From Symbiodinium natans (lineage: Eukaryota > Sar > Dinophyceae > Suessiales > Symbiodiniaceae): a stretch of DNA of 64,000 nt. This document shows positions 12,174-23,500 of the stretch, piece after piece (position 1 is the first letter of the stretch; each line of letters starts with the position of its first letter). The stretch covers positions 265,001 to 329,000 of the forward strand of contig CAJNDS010001580.1 in the NCBI GenBank assembly GCA_905221605.1, given 5' to 3'. Under the pieces are notes generated by a model. The model was given only the letters and a program-made list of their open reading frames with translations, did no database searches and had not been told where the DNA came from. The position numbers and the translations under genes were made by a program.

Positions 12174-13027
12174 CTTGGTCAGGGTTTAGGGTTTGGGGTT
12201 TAGGGTTCAGGGTTGAGGGTTTAGGGTTTAGGGTTTAGGGTTAGGGTTTAGGGTTTAGGGTTTAGGGTTACTGGTCAGCATCCCCTGTGCCTACTCAGAC
12301 CCGTTAAACCCTAAACCCTAAACCGTTAGCCTAAACCCCTAAACCTCTAAACCCCTAAACCCTAAACCCTAAACCCTAGACCCTAAACCCTAAACCCTAA
12401 ACCCTAAACCCTAAACCCTAAACAGGAGGATCCGAAAAAATCGAGGCCCCAAGCCCCTTACCCCTAGGGGATCTATTCTTTTTGGCTCCTCCCAGAAGTC
12501 TGGGCAACCCTAATTCTGCCAGCAGAGCTTTGAGCATCTCTGGACTGCGAGGTCTTCAAAAGCGCGTGCGTGGGACGCAATTAGAAGGGGGCTATTCGGG
12601 TTTAGGGTTTAGGGTTTTGGGTTTAGGGTTTATGGCTACTGCAGTTTTTTGTACACACACCGCTCCGTAGCTGCCCAGCAGTTTAAGGTTTAATTAGTAG
12701 GCTTGAGGAAACCACTAAACCCGCCGAACACCCCATCGCCTGAAACCACAAGCCCGCGTGAACTCCAACCTTCGAAAAAACCCAAACCCCCTGAACCCTG
12801 AGCCCCAGAACTGCCAAACCTGAAGCCCCCCTAAACCCTAAACCCAAACCCTAAACCCTAAACCCTAAACCCCCCAAAATCGAAACCCTAAACTCAAACA
12901 ACGACCCCCAAGCCCCAAGCCCCAAGCCCTAAACCCTACACCCTAAACCCTAAACCCCTAAACCCTAAACCCTAAACCCTAAACCCTAAACCCTAAATCC
13001 TAAACCCCTAAACCCTAAACCCTCAGC

Positions 13028-13115
13028 TCAACTTAGGCCACGCGGCAGGCCACGTGCGCGATGGCCGGCGGAAGCGGAGGGCTGGACTCCAAGGATCCAG
13101 AGGACTGGCTGTAGC
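13028..13115 (-). CDS. Coding exon with stop, unidentified
   Basis: One leading base, 28 codons and TGA after CCTAG|G. Reads LQPVLWILGVQPSASAGHRA. Lies between two large telomeric arrays. Confidence 0.45.
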
Positions 13116-13189
13116 CTAGGGTTTAGGGTTTAGGGTTTAGGGTTTAGGGTTTAGGGTTTAGGGTTTAGGGTTTAGGGTTTAGGGTTTGG

Positions 13190-13435
13190 GGTTGGGGTTT
13201 GGGGTTTGGGGTTTGGGGTTTGGGGTTTGGGGTTTGGGGTTTGGGGTTGGGGTTTGGGGTTTGGGGTTTGGGGTTTGGGGTTTGGGGTTTGGGGTTTGGG
13301 GTTTGGGGTTTGGGGTTTGGGGTTTGGGGTTTGGGGTTTGGGGTTTGGGGTTTGGGGTTTGGGGTTTGGGGTTTGGGGTTTGGGGTTTGGGGTTTGGGGT
13401 TTGGGGTTTGGGGTTTGGGGTTTGGGGTTTAGGGT
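13190..13435. repeat. Homogeneous TTTGGGG variant array
   Basis: About 35 consecutive TTTGGGG units with a few slips, immediately following a canonical TTTAGGG array (13116-13190). Shorter TTTGGGG runs occur at 32695-32745, 36130-36178, 41300-41350 and 45840-45880. Confidence 0.9.
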
Positions 13436-13494
13436 TTGGGGTTTAGGGTTTGGGGTGCAGGGCTTAGGGTTTCGGGTTTCGGATTTAGGGTTTA

Positions 13495-14540
13495 GGGTGT
13501 GCTGGACAGGTCGCGCGCTGGTAAGCGCGCACGAGTGTGAAGACATGCCCACCCCGAGGCCACCCAATCACAACTCGCAGGGAGCCAAACAGAGCCAGCC
13601 CAAACTAAGCCAAGCCATTCCAAATTCACATCAATCATGTCACCAGCTTGGGAAACTTAGGACACTGAGGACTCTGTGGTAACGGACACTGTTGGGACTT
13701 TGGGACACTGGGGACTGTTGGCAAACTGTCGGCAACCTTTTCGGCATTTTTTGCAAACTTCCAGGGCACTTGACACAAAACGCACACTTGGGGTGGAACC
13801 TGATTCATTTTTTTAGGTCGCTCGGGGCCAGAAGGCAAAGGATAGCCGAATGGCCCCCTCAACGTTTGCACTGGGGGGGGGGGGGGGGGGTGGTCCTTTC
13901 ATTGATTATGAAGACTTGCAAAGGCGTCGGGTCATTGGCAATCTTTTGGTCAAGGGGATGATTGGGTGATGGGTAGAAGGCCAAGACGGCTCTGGGTGCA
14001 GCGCTGCTACTCGAGTCACAAACACACACACCCTAGGCCCTTCTGGCCCTTCACACGGTCCAGGGGTTGTAGCTGAATGACTGTTGAGGAGCTTCCCCTC
14101 CATCCCTGCTTCTGAGGGCGAAGGAAAACTAAAGGACAAAGCAGCCACTACGTCTGAGGGCGGCGCAAGACCAAAGGCCAACCGGAGATGCTATGACAGC
14201 TTGGCAGCGGCTGGACAATGGATCCTGGATAAAGGACAAACCCTTGCCCGCCGGCCCGCACATCATAAGACGTGAAACAGCAGCTCAAAAAAGCCCAGCA
14301 GGAGCAGAACATGGCTAAAGGCCACGCATTGCGTCTACCCCGTGTGGGCCCAGCGAGCGGCAGAGCACTTGGTGGCCAGCGCAGAGTGTATCGGGGCCTT
14401 CCGTCCAGCACTCATCCAGCCATGAGGGCCGCAGCCCTTGCTATTCCGCCATTCGGCCTTGTAGAGGGCCCTTGAATCTTGGGGGCCAACAGAAACAGGC
14501 CGCTGACCTGCACTGGAGGGTTTAGACTGTAGGGTCGAAG
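13495..14540. other. Telomere-poor 1-kb block
   Basis: Open on both strands in places: minus 14440-14340 includes GCGPHGWMSAGRKAPIHSAL; plus 14270-14430 reads KQQLKKAQQEQNMAKGHA, then in another frame WAQRAAEHLVASAECIGAF. Probably coding or formerly coding, but I cannot decide strand or frame. Confidence 0.4.
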
Positions 14541-15403
14541 GGTTTAGGGTTTGGGGGCCCTGGTCCTGAAAAATATCAGTGGTCCGTCAAAACCGGGGAC
14601 CTGCCAGGGGGGTTCGGCTGGCAGGCTCTGCAGCTTAGCACAGGTGTCATGGTCTCGCTGAGCGCTCGACTGCGCCCGCCTACCCAACAGAGGTGAGAAG
14701 GGTGGGGGGCGGGTTAAGGGTTTAGGATTCTTGAGTTCTTGGGTTCCAGGGTTAGAGGTTATAAGCTCTCCGGGCTTAGGATATTGGGACGCTGAGCTCG
14801 CCCTTATTTTTTGCTTGTTTAACCCTCGACCAAGAACCCCTAAATCTTAAGGGCCACCCCCTCCGCACCCTAAACGACAAGGCTGCACTATGCTTATCTT
14901 AATGATGTAGGGTTGTACCCAGGGTTTTTGAGAGTCTTTCACGGCTTGGCTTTGGGGTGTTCCAGGGTTCAGGGAGGTTCTCCGGCATACAACAAACCAC
15001 CTCCGTACTGACAATAGCCCTGCAGCCAGAAAGTTGGGACCCTTGGAAGCCCCACACCCTAAACCCTAAACCCTAAACCCTGATCCCCTATAAGCCCTGA
15101 GCCCTAAACCCTAAACCCTGAACCCTGAAACCCTAAACCCTAAACCCTAAACCCCACAGTCGCCACACTTGTAGGTCTAGAGGGCATGGCACAGCAACCT
15201 AAAGCTACATTGGAGGCCCAGGGCTTACGGGTCAGGGTGTATGTCCCCTTATTTGGGATCTTCCGCCTGATACCAACAGTCCTTAGTAGGGATTGTAGTA
15301 CCCCTATGAAAATCCCCTTTTAAGGAACATCTCAACCCGAATGGGCTTGGGTTTAGGATTTCCAGGGTTTTGGTTCTCTAAACCCTAGACCCCGAAACAT
15401 CAC

Positions 15404-15465
15404 AATCGTCGCCAGATGCAGCTTCGTGTCTCAGTGGCCCGGAGAATCCACCAGACTGTCCTTCG
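15404..15465 (-). CDS. Short coding exon, frame uncertain
   Basis: After GTCGAAG|G, one frame reads SGGFSGPLRHEAASGDDCD up to the donor GAT|GTTTCGGGG; another reads VWWILRATETRSCIW. Approximate 5' border. Confidence 0.35.
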
Positions 15466-15719
15466 ACGGTGAACCAAAACAAGAGAGCCCGAAAACCCTA
15501 AACCCTAAACAACCCTAAACCCTAAACAGAAATCGCTCAACCCTATACTCCAAGGGAAGCTAGACCCTTCATGTGGTCCCCTTGCATTCTTAAAGGGTGA
15601 CGTAGAACTAAGGGTCCATAGTCAGGGACCTGCACCCTCTAACCCTAAACCCCAAACCCCAAACCCCAAACCCTAAACCCTAAACCCTAAACCCTAAACC
15701 CTAAACCCTAAACCCTCAC

Positions 15720-15770
15720 CGCGTGCTCGAAAGTCGAAGCCACAGGTCCGTAAAATGGAACCCACCTCCC
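15720..15770 (-). CDS. Short coding exon, unidentified
   Basis: 17 codons, phase 0 to 0, reading GRWVPFYGPVASTFEHA, between AATAG|G and GCG|GTGAGGGTTTAG, where the intron starts with a telomeric array. Possibly the same gene as 16372-17293. Confidence 0.5.
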
Positions 15771-16371
15771 CTATTTTGGGTTAGGGTTTAGGGGCTTAGC
15801 GATGTTGATTTTAGGCGTTTGCGGTTTGGTGTCTGGGGATAGTGGTTTAGGGGTTTAGGTTTTTTTGTCGGCTGTGTCCCTTTGGTCGGTGAATCGTAGC
15901 TAGGGCTTAGGGTTTAGGGTTTAGGGTCTAGGGTCTAGGGTCTAGGGTTTAGAGTTTAGGGTTTAGGGTTTAGGGCTAGGGCCCCACGACCAGGGAATCA
16001 AACCGCTTGACTTGGGCTAAAGCTTCAGGATGGAAGTTTCAAAGCTCAAAAAGACAACACGTTTAGGGTTTAGGGTTTAGGGCTTATAGGGTTTAGGGTT
16101 TAGGGTTTAGGGTTTAGGGCTACTCAGAATTTCCTATCCTTTGCTTACCCTAAACCGCCCAAACCCAAAAGCAAATCCCATCTCATGGTCAAAAGCGACA
16201 AACGGACCGTCCATATCCCTGCAACTGCAAACTCTGGACATTAGAGCTCGACCCCTAAACTTAGTAGGGTTTCAGTTTAAGGGTTTAGGGTTTAGGGTTT
16301 GGGGTTTAGGGTTTTGGGGTTTAGGGCTAAACCCAACATCCAGGCAAGCCTATAGCCCCTTAACCCTAAAC

Positions 16372-17293
16372 TCAGCCTTCGACCCCCCAGATCTGTGTCC
16401 CAAGTGGCGGCTAATGGTGCGCTTTGGCACCTGTCGCGCGCAGGTCCCTCTATGGCTTCAGGCGGTTCATGGTACCCTAAACCCTATGAACCCTAAAACA
16501 GGGTTAAAGTGACTTTAGGGGTTCTGGGGGCACGTGGGCCGAAGGGTTTGGGCTTAGGGCTTAAGGGTTTAGGTGTTTAGGGCTCTGGTGTTTCGGGTTC
16601 AGGGCGAAAGCCGAAGACGCCCAGTGCCTGTCCACCCTAAACCCTAAACAAACCACTGGGGCACGTCTACAGGTGTAGGGTGTTAGGAAGGAACAATCTT
16701 GTGTCGTTGTAGGGTCTCCCAAATCACCCTCCCAAAGGGGAACATTACTAGCAACTATTCCGACCCCTATAGTACCCATGTCGAACGAGTTCTACTTATC
16801 CGTGCTTTCAGCACGTCGTACCCATGTGGCAGGGAGGCTTCACAACCCTAAACCGTAAACCCTAAACCCAAAACCCTAAACCCTCACATCTACAGGGTTG
16901 ACACCCGCCTGGTAGTCCTCCCAAGCGGATACGACCTGAGGTGCGCACCGCACGCCGTGGTCCGAGATTGCCAAGGGTTCAGGGTTTAGGGTTTAGGATT
17001 TAGGTAGGGTTTGAGGATTCTGGTTTAGGGTTTGGGGTTTAGGGATTCTAGCTAGGGATTAGGGTTTAGGGTGTAATTAGGCTACAAAATTCGCTGAGCA
17101 TGGTGATGTCGCAAAAACCATATCATGGCAACTACGAAATATCCTGCAAAAGTTGGCCGTTTTGGCCGGAGGGACCTGAACCCCCCCCTCAACCCTAAAC
17201 CCTCAGCCCTAAGCCCTAAACCCTAAACCCTAAACCCGAAACCCCAAGGAACGCAGAGGACTCAGGAAGTTGACGAAGTTGACCAAGGGCTCC
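16372..17293 (-). CDS. Four-exon gene, function unknown
   Basis: Exons 17293-17243, 17175-17086, 16935-16888, 16447-16372. All acceptors are AG|G. Donors are GGG|GTTTCGG, TTT|GTAGCC, GAT|GTGAGGG and TGA|GTTTAGGG, three of them being the first bases of a telomere-type array. The first three junctions are all phase 0. Translations: GALGQLRQLPESSAFLG; then TANFCRIFRSCHDMVFATS; then VVSAWEDYQAGVNPVD; then CQSAPLAATWDTDLGGR. Ends of the gene are not found; an exon at 15770-15720 may belong to it after a missing exon. No family recognised. Confidence 0.6.
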
Positions 17294-17319
17294 CTTCCCC
17301 CCCCAATGAACGCATGGAA

Positions 17320-17535
17320 TCTTCGTAGCCCAGTAACCATCTCATAATAACGGTACCCTTTTTCTCAGTTGTCCAGTACCTAGGGGTTTTAAAGGTTAAC
17401 CTTTGGGAATATAAGGGGAATACATTAACCCAAAAAGGTTAAAGGTTACCTACTCCACTACTAAGTTTTTGGTTGGTTACTTTATAAGGGAACCCAGAAC
17501 CAAAAAAAGGGTAAAGGGTACCACTGGGCTACCAA
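17320..17535. mobile_element. MITE-like palindrome, family C
   Basis: Ends GTAGCCCAGT...GGTACCC and GGGTACCACTGGGCTACCA. Members or parts also at 55517-55560, 56985-57042, 57655-57730 and 61625-61842; the last is interrupted by a long CCCTAAA array (61678-61788). Confidence 0.7.
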
Positions 17536-17539
17536 GGAA

Positions 17540-18060
17540 TTTACAGCTACCGCAAGCAGCGAAGTCGCTACGAAATCATGTGAGTGGTTGTCAAAATGAT
17601 GGTCCCTTTTTGGATCCCTATACTTGAATACGGCACCTAAAATTTAGGGTAACCCAAAATTGGGATCATAATTTTGACTCCGGAAGGGCCTCCGCCCCCA
17701 AGGAAACGGGGTGCTCATGGGGTTTGTTCCAGTGTTTATAAGTTGTACTACAAATCAACGACTTCCCTCCCAATTCCGCAACATTCATCACGCCCCAAGG
17801 AAACGCAGTTTCGGTCGACTTCCTTGATTATTTCCTTGCAGTGGCTCGCCTTATGATGGCAACAGACAAGATCAAACTTCCACTTCGCGTACCGAGCGGA
17901 AGTTCCCCGACAAGAGCCCGGCATATATGGGCGGGGGTTCGAGGCAAGGGCTTGGGCGGTTTAGTGTTGTACTGCGATCCCGATTTGGGGTACCCCGGCA
18001 TATCCAGAACCGAACATGTAGAGGACTCTAGCTCTTGATCTGACAGCTTTCGACTAGAGA
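17540..18060. other. Telomere-free block, coding status unclear
   Basis: Holds two copies of CCCAAGGAAACG (17697 and 17793). The plus strand is open at 17841-18038; the minus strand at about 17930-17880 reads LLSGNFRSVREVEV. No acceptor and donor pair that convinces. Confidence 0.4.
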
Positions 18061-18156
18061 GTAGTGTGTGTCAAGGACGTTGAAGCAGCACCTTGACACT
18101 CGGTCAGCTGCATCTCGGCGTTTTGGTGTCAAGACCCCAAACCCTGAACCCTAAAC

Positions 18157-18326
18157 CCCTAAGCGAGCATTTTGCGGTTCGTTCGGATTGCCACACGCAG
18201 ACCCTAAAGCCCTGAGCCCTGTCGGCCTTATAACGTCTGAAGCAACTAAACCCTGAGCCATCACTGTAGCTCATAGAAACAGAGGGATCGACACTCCGCA
18301 ACATGACCATCACACTGCCGAAATTC
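18157..18326 (-). CDS. Two joined exons, unidentified gene
   Basis: Exon 18326-18265 after ACCAG|G reads EFRQCDGHVAECRSLCFYEL and ends with two bases of a codon at CA|GTGATG. Exon 18203-18157 after CTTTAG|G supplies the third base and reads VCVWQSERTAKCSLR, ending at GGG|GTTTAGGG. The intron between them has no telomeric array longer than one unit. Confidence 0.45.
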
Positions 18327-18538
18327 CTGGTCCAGAAAAAAAGAAGCCAAGAAAAATAGACCCAGCCGTGAACCTCTTCAAGGTTTACAGGGTCTAGGGC
18401 TGGGGCTTGGCGCCCTAGATACCCCAAGAACCTCTTAATTCAGCAAAACCATAGGCCCACCCCAACCCTAAACTATACCCTAAACCCTAAACCCTAAACC
18501 CTAAACCCTAAACCCTAAACCCTAAACCCTAAATAAAC

Positions 18539-18639
18539 CCCAAGCCCGGCTCGGACAGCGCAGCCCAGACGCTGAAAGAATGCGACATTCGGAGACCGGA
18601 CTGATGCTCCGTTTCGAAGAAGTGCTCGGGTGCGGGTGC
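18539..18639 (-). CDS. Coding exon, frame uncertain
   Basis: Open in all three minus frames after CAAAG|G; the most ordinary reading includes EHFFETEHQSGLRMSHSFSV. It ends at TTGGG|GTTTATTTAGGG, the start of a telomeric array. Confidence 0.45.
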
Positions 18640-19035
18640 CTTTGAGGAAAATTGAGGGGGGGGGTGGAGGTGGGTAGGGTTTAGGGTTTAGGGTTTTGGG
18701 ATTTAGGGTTTTAGGGTTTTAGGGTTTAGGGTTTCGGGTTGAGTGTTTAAGTTACGCTTTTAGGGGGGGGGGGGATTCAAGTAGGGGATGCAGTGGTTTG
18801 TTTGAGGGCAATTACCTTGTTTTCGGCCATCTGGAGCGAGGCCTGCGTTTGGATTGCGCCACTTGTGTCCCTAGGTGGTCTCCAGGGGAGCAGAAACGGA
18901 AAGCCTGAATATCTTGGGATGTTTCCCCCCGTATACTAGCAGTCCTAATAGGGATCATGGTACCCCCTACTATAGTCCCTATTCAGGACTGTTAGTATAA
19001 TGGGGGAACATCCCAATGAATATCCTACATGGGCC

Positions 19036-19250
19036 TACATCGGGAGCAAAAAATGAAACGATGCCGCTGCTTTGTTTGGGCTCTTCTCAACTCTAACAAC
19101 CCGAATCAGAGCCCAATGACCCTCACAACTCTCTAACACAGGGTTACATCGGGAACAAAAAATGAACGATGCCGCTGCTTTGTTTGGGCTCTTCTCAACT
19201 CTAACAACCCGACTCATAGCCCAATGACCCTCACAACTCTCTAACACACT
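19036..19250. repeat. 109-bp tandem duplication
   Basis: Two copies, starting at 19036 and 19145, differing at a few positions; each contains GATGCCGCTGCTTTGTTTGG. Confidence 0.9.
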
Positions 19251-19699
19251 AACTAGTACCGTAATAACCCCAAAAGCCCTTTCAAAGGCCCCTTTTAACC
19301 CCCTCAGGCCCCCTTAAACGCCCATCAAAAACTCCTGAAAAAGCCACTAAGTGCCCCTGAAAGCACCTGCAGGCCTCCAAATCTCCCCACACCCTAAAAC
19401 CCCAAAACCCTAAAAACTGCAAAACCCTGAACCCTAAACCTTAGACCCTGAGGCCCAGATTTAAGGGTATCTCCTCCCGCCCGAAATAGGTTTAGGGTTT
19501 CGTAGCTGGGGGGTGTAAGGCGTTTAAGGTTTAGGGTTTAGCCCTAAACCCTAAACCCTGAACCCCAAACCCTAAACCCTAACCCTAACCTTCAAACCTC
19601 CTTAGGGCTGCCCGGCGGCGGATGAATGCCAGGACTGTGCCTTGGTCGCACGGATACTACTAACTGCTCAAGAACCCCGAAAAATGAAAAACATATTCC

Positions 19700-19945
19700 T
19701 TACTATGAGGTCAAATAGTCTTCCCTTTTAAGGTTAAATGTTCTTCCCTTTTAAGGTTAAATAGTCTTCCCTTTTAAGGTTAAGTATTCTTCCTTATTAT
19801 AAGGCTAAGTAATTTTCCCTTTTGAGGTTACATATTCTTCCTTATTAAGGTTCAATAGTCTTCCCTTTTAAGGTTAAATATTCTTCCTTATTAAGGTTAC
19901 ATATGCTTCCTTATTAAGGTTACATATTCTTCCCCTTTTAAGGGA
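19700..19945. repeat. About 23-bp AT-rich tandem repeat
   Basis: Some ten copies of a unit like TTCTTCCCTTTTAAGGTTAA, each holding a small AAGG/CCTT inverted pair. Intronic to the minus strand between 19.6 and 20.0 kb. Confidence 0.85.
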
Positions 19946-19982
19946 AGATATTGGGGGGTTCTTAAGCAAACAGTAGGGATAC

Positions 19983-20036
19983 GGGCTTGCAGATCGCTTC
20001 TTCGGGATGCAGGGGGCGGAACGTTGACATCAACAC
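19983..20036 (-). CDS. Short coding exon, unidentified
   Basis: 18 codons, phase 0 to 0, reading VLMSTFRPLHPEEAICKP between CTTGAG|G and CCC|GTATCC. A cluster of 23-bp tandem repeats follows in the intron (19700-19940). Confidence 0.5.
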
Positions 20037-20104
20037 CTCAAGGGTTTAGGGTTTAGGGTTTAGGGTTTAGGGTTTAGGGTTTAGGGTTGAAAAACTTAGT
20101 TAAG

Positions 20105-20180
20105 GCTTTGGAGCTTAGGCTTAGGACAATGGGTTCTGAGGGATGATGTGCCGGGTCCTCTAAGTGAGACTTGAGAGCAC
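20105..20180 (-). CDS. Coding exon, 3' border uncertain
   Basis: After CCTCAG|G with two leading bases, reads ALKSHLEDPAHHPSEPIVLS. A second frame is also open. Confidence 0.4.
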
Positions 20181-20383
20181 CTGAGGTCACTTTCGACCCA
20201 TGGATACCCGAATTTAGGGTTTGGGGGTTTAGGGTTTAGGGCATAGGGCTTAGGGCTTGGGGCTTAGGGGAAGATTTGGATTAACATAGGCTATCTAGTG
20301 CCAAGTGCTAGCTGCTTGGCCATTCTTATGCCTTGCCGAATCGCCAAACCCTAAATCCTAAATCCTAAACCCTAACCCCTAAC

Positions 20384-20461
20384 CCCATTGGTTGCACGTT
20401 TGCCCTCAGTTCAGGGCTTCGGGCATCTAGGGCCTTTGGGCTTACGGCCATAACCAGAATC
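20384..20461 (-). CDS. Coding exon, unidentified
   Basis: One leading base and 25 codons after TTTAG|G; reads ILVMAVSPKALDARSPELRA and ends at TGG|GGTTAGGG, a telomeric start. Confidence 0.5.
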
Positions 20462-20772
20462 CTAAAGAGGGCCGGCAATTTGGGAGGATCTACCCTAAAC
20501 CCTAAACCCTAAACCCTAAACCCTAAACCACACCATAATCCCTAAACCCGAAACCGGCTTTAGGGTTGACATGAACTCCATGCCCCCCAAGCGGAAGCGG
20601 AACCCGAGACTTCTGCCAAAAGCCTAAACCCTACTAGGGTAAAACTAAAACTTCGAACCCCCTCATGTTTAGGGGTTTAGGGTTTAAGGTTTAGGGTTTA
20701 GGGGTTTAGGGGTTAGGGTTTAGGGTTGAAGGGTGTAGGGTTTAGGGTTTAGGGTTTAGGGTTTGGGGCTAC

Positions 20773-20823
20773 GCCCGCGAGCCATGGGTCTCTCAGCTGA
20801 CGGGTTCGGGACTGGAAGTCTAC
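20773..20823 (-). CDS. Short coding exon, unidentified
   Basis: 17 codons, phase 0 to 0, reading VDFQSRTRQLRDPWLAG between AACAG|G and GGC|GTAGCC. Confidence 0.5.
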
Positions 20824-21090
20824 CTGTTGGAGTCTTCGGGTTAGCAGCAACGCGTTGTGGGAGGTTCTGGGGGCACAGTTTAACTCTAAACCCTACACCC
20901 TAAAGCCTAAACCCTGAACCCTATCCCCACCCTAAAGCCTAAACCCTGAACCCTAAACCCTCTAACCTAAACCGAAGCCACAAGCTTCCCTAACTTGACC
21001 CTCATTATCGGGGTTGAGGGTGGAGGGTTTCCGGTTTAGGGCTTATTCCCTAAGCCCGCAACCCTACATCCCAAAACCTAAACCACCTAC

Positions 21091-21142
21091 AGTTTCGCAG
21101 CACAGACATCCGGGCCACTTCGGAGTGGGGAAGATATCCGAC
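21091..21142 (-). CDS. Short coding exon, unidentified
   Basis: 17 codons plus one base, after CCCAG|G; reads VGYLPHSEVARMSVLRN and ends at ACT|GTAGGT. Confidence 0.45.
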
Positions 21143-21434
21143 CTGGGTCTGGCGTCTGACTCGAAAGACTGAACGGCCCTCAGATTTAGGGTTTAGGGTC
21201 TAGGGCTTATAATTGAGGGAACCTGAACGCGCCCAACGGGAAAAAAGGGTTAAGGGTTCAGGGGTTTAGGGCTATAGGGTTTACGGCCTACGTACTCTGC
21301 ATCCTAGATTACCAGGGAGCCCTGTTTAGCTTCCTGAAGATTCTTAGCCCATCAGGGAGGGTAAACGGGTACTGAAGGAAGGAAGGCAGGAAGGAAGGAA
21401 GGAAGCAAGCTGCCATACAACCACGTCCCCCCTG

Positions 21435-21566
21435 TCACCGGTTGTGCTTTCGCCACCAGTGGTGCTTTCGCAACAGGCAGCTACTGCTGCCGGACATGCT
21501 TCGCGGCGCAGGACGGGCATCGCGACCCAAGCGTGCGGACGTATCCGACGCAGCTGTCCTCATTGC
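21435..21566 (-). CDS. Coding exon with in-frame stop
   Basis: 43 codons and TGA after TCAAAG|G. Starts AMRTAASDTSARLGRDARPA. The ATG is the second codon, so it could also be a first exon. No telomeric repeats within 120 bp on either side. Rich in Arg and Ser. Confidence 0.45.
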   Translation of the reverse strand, partial: AMRTAASDTSARLGRDARPAPRSMSGSSSCLLRKHHWWRKHNR

Positions 21567-22128
21567 CTTTGACCGTCGCAGGCATAGTAATTAGTAGCCC
21601 TTCCACTCCTCCTCGCAGGAGCTGACATTACATGTTGTCCCTCCTTCATCCCGAGGCAGCATCAATGCTGTCGCTTCGTCCTCGCAATTCGGCACAGCCC
21701 CCCCCCCCCCCCAAAAAAAAAAAAAACAGAAACAAATAAAACTCAGTTTAGGCATGTCACCTGTAGACCCTAAACTCTACCCTTCTTACATGGTCCCTCA
21801 GTATGGGCCATTAAAAGGGGACCCCTTATATACCCCTTGTTCCACACCTCAGAACGCTTCAAAGAATGGAAGCAACCACATTGAGGGACCATGTAGCTAC
21901 CCTTAGCTGTGGGGGTTTTCGAAAATAAGGGATCTCAAATATAGATCCCAAAAAAATAGGATTCCCTAATCGCAAGGACCACAATCAGCATCGTGCTGCA
22001 ACTAGGCCCTCTCCACTAGCGATAGAATGGGCGTGAGAAATTATGTCACCGCGAACCGTCGTTCACGAAAAGTTGAGAATGTGAGAGAAAAACCCTAAAC
22101 CCTAAACCCTAAACCCTAAACCCTAAAC

Positions 22129-22509
22129 CCAGTCGGCAGCCCAGGATTCGAGGCTTTTGTGGCGGTGGGCTGGTAGCCCATTGTCAACGCCTTATGGCCA
22201 CAATCATAAGGTACCCCTAATGGCGGACACCCCCCCCCCCCCTTCTTTTGAGGGACCTGAAAAACTACGCACCTAGAGCCCCTAAGCCTTGTAACTGCGA
22301 GGCTCCTCCCTGCCGTCGAAGGATGCAGGGCTTGCCCAGGTGTCGGGAGTCAGGCTCGGCGGAAGTCTCACAAGACCTATCAGCCCTAAACCCCTAAACC
22401 CTATTTAAACCCTAAACCCTAACCCTAAACCCGAAACCCTAGACCCTCACCACACCCACTTTTAATCTCCATAGCGGCCAGGCGGCAGTGACAAGCTCCC
22501 CTTTGACCC
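22129..22509 (-). CDS. Two or more exons, unidentified gene
   Basis: Exon 22509-22451 follows TTGCAG|G, reads VKGELVTAAWPLWRLKVGV and ends in phase 0 at GTG|GTGAGGG. Exon 22190-22129 starts in phase 0 after ATAAG|G, reads ALTMGYQPTATKASNPGLP and ends at TGG|GTTTAG. A further open block between them (about 22290-22380, includes SRHLGKPCILRRQGG) may be another exon but its phase does not fit simply. Confidence 0.5.
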
Positions 22510-22554
22510 CTGCAATGGCTTGGCTTCGTGGCTTGGGCATGTTCGGGGTTTCGG

Positions 22555-22735
22555 GTTTAGGGTTTAGGGGGTTTAGGGGGTTTAGGGGGTTTAGGGGGTT
22601 TAGGGGGTTTAGGGTGTTTAGGGGGTTTAGGGTTTAGGGTTTTTAGGGTTTAGGGTTTAGGGTTTTTAGGGTTTAGGGTTTAGGGTTTAGGGTTAGGGTT
22701 TAGGGTCTGGGGTCTGGGGTCTGGGGTCTAGGGTC
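22555..22735. repeat. GGTTTAGGGG and mixed variant array
   Basis: Seven or so 10-mers GGTTTAGGGG, then canonical units, then TCTGGGG/TCTAGGG units; all lie upstream on the minus strand of the 22509 exon. Confidence 0.8.
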
Positions 22736-23200
22736 TCGGCTTTAGAGTTTTACGTTTTAGGGTTTACGACAAATTGAGGTCCGCCGTTTATAAGGAATGT
22801 GATCCTTTAATCAAGGGACGCAACCTGCACAAAGCTTAGGCAGTCTGCTGGGGCTTGGGGTCTGTAAGGTTTTCATGGATCATGAGGCAGCCGTGAATTC
22901 ACATCCGTACACGGGTTGTATGAAACAAAAACCGGATCCACGGACCAAAGGAACCTCAAATGCTGTAATCCCGAAGCCCTAAACCTACGTGAAGCTTGAT
23001 GTTTAGCTAGACCAAGGAGTAACCTAGGAATTAAAAGGTTACCCTATTTGGTTTTCAGGGGATTATAAGGGAACCCCAACAGTAAAAAAAGAAGGAAATA
23101 AGGGCCTACTTTTGGGCCCTAGTTAGTGCGCAGCCCTAAACCCTAAACCCTAAACCCTAAACCCTAGACCCTAGCTAAACCCTAAAACCTAAGCCCCATA

Positions 23201-23265
23201 TGGAGAGGCGAAGCTATCTTCCGCTGGCCTCGTCGTCTGCAAAGGCCAGCTTTTGTTTGTTGGCC
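23201..23265 (-). CDS. Coding exon, unidentified
   Basis: After CCGCAG|G, reads RANKQKLAFADDEASG; the donor is unclear (GA or GC proposed). A second frame is open too. Confidence 0.35.
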
Positions 23266-23427
23266 CGGCCTGCGGGGTCTAAGCCCTAAACCCTATGCAC
23301 TAAACCCTAAACCCTAAACCCTAAACCCCAAACCCCAAACCCGAAACCCTAAACCCTAGCCCTAAACCCCTGAATCCTAAATGCCTAAACCTACGCCCTG
23401 TAGGGTGTTCGGTGATGGGACCCACCA

Positions 23428-23500
23428 TCAAGGCCTGCCCAACCATGAAGCGCTTTGAATGGAGAAACATTCAGGGGGTCCAAGAATTAGGGCATCTCTC
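23428..23500 (-). CDS. Terminal coding exon, unidentified
   Basis: One leading base, 23 codons and TGA, after CCCCAG|G. Reads DALILGPPECFSIQSASWLG. Confidence 0.45.

Noticed and set aside
13172-13567. Long open frames translating to LNPKP or VWGLGF repeats (also 4681-4902, 5081-5332, 32695-32899, 36136-36215 and others)
   Set aside because: They are telomeric heptamers read through; a 7-bp unit without stops in some frames gives long meaningless frames.
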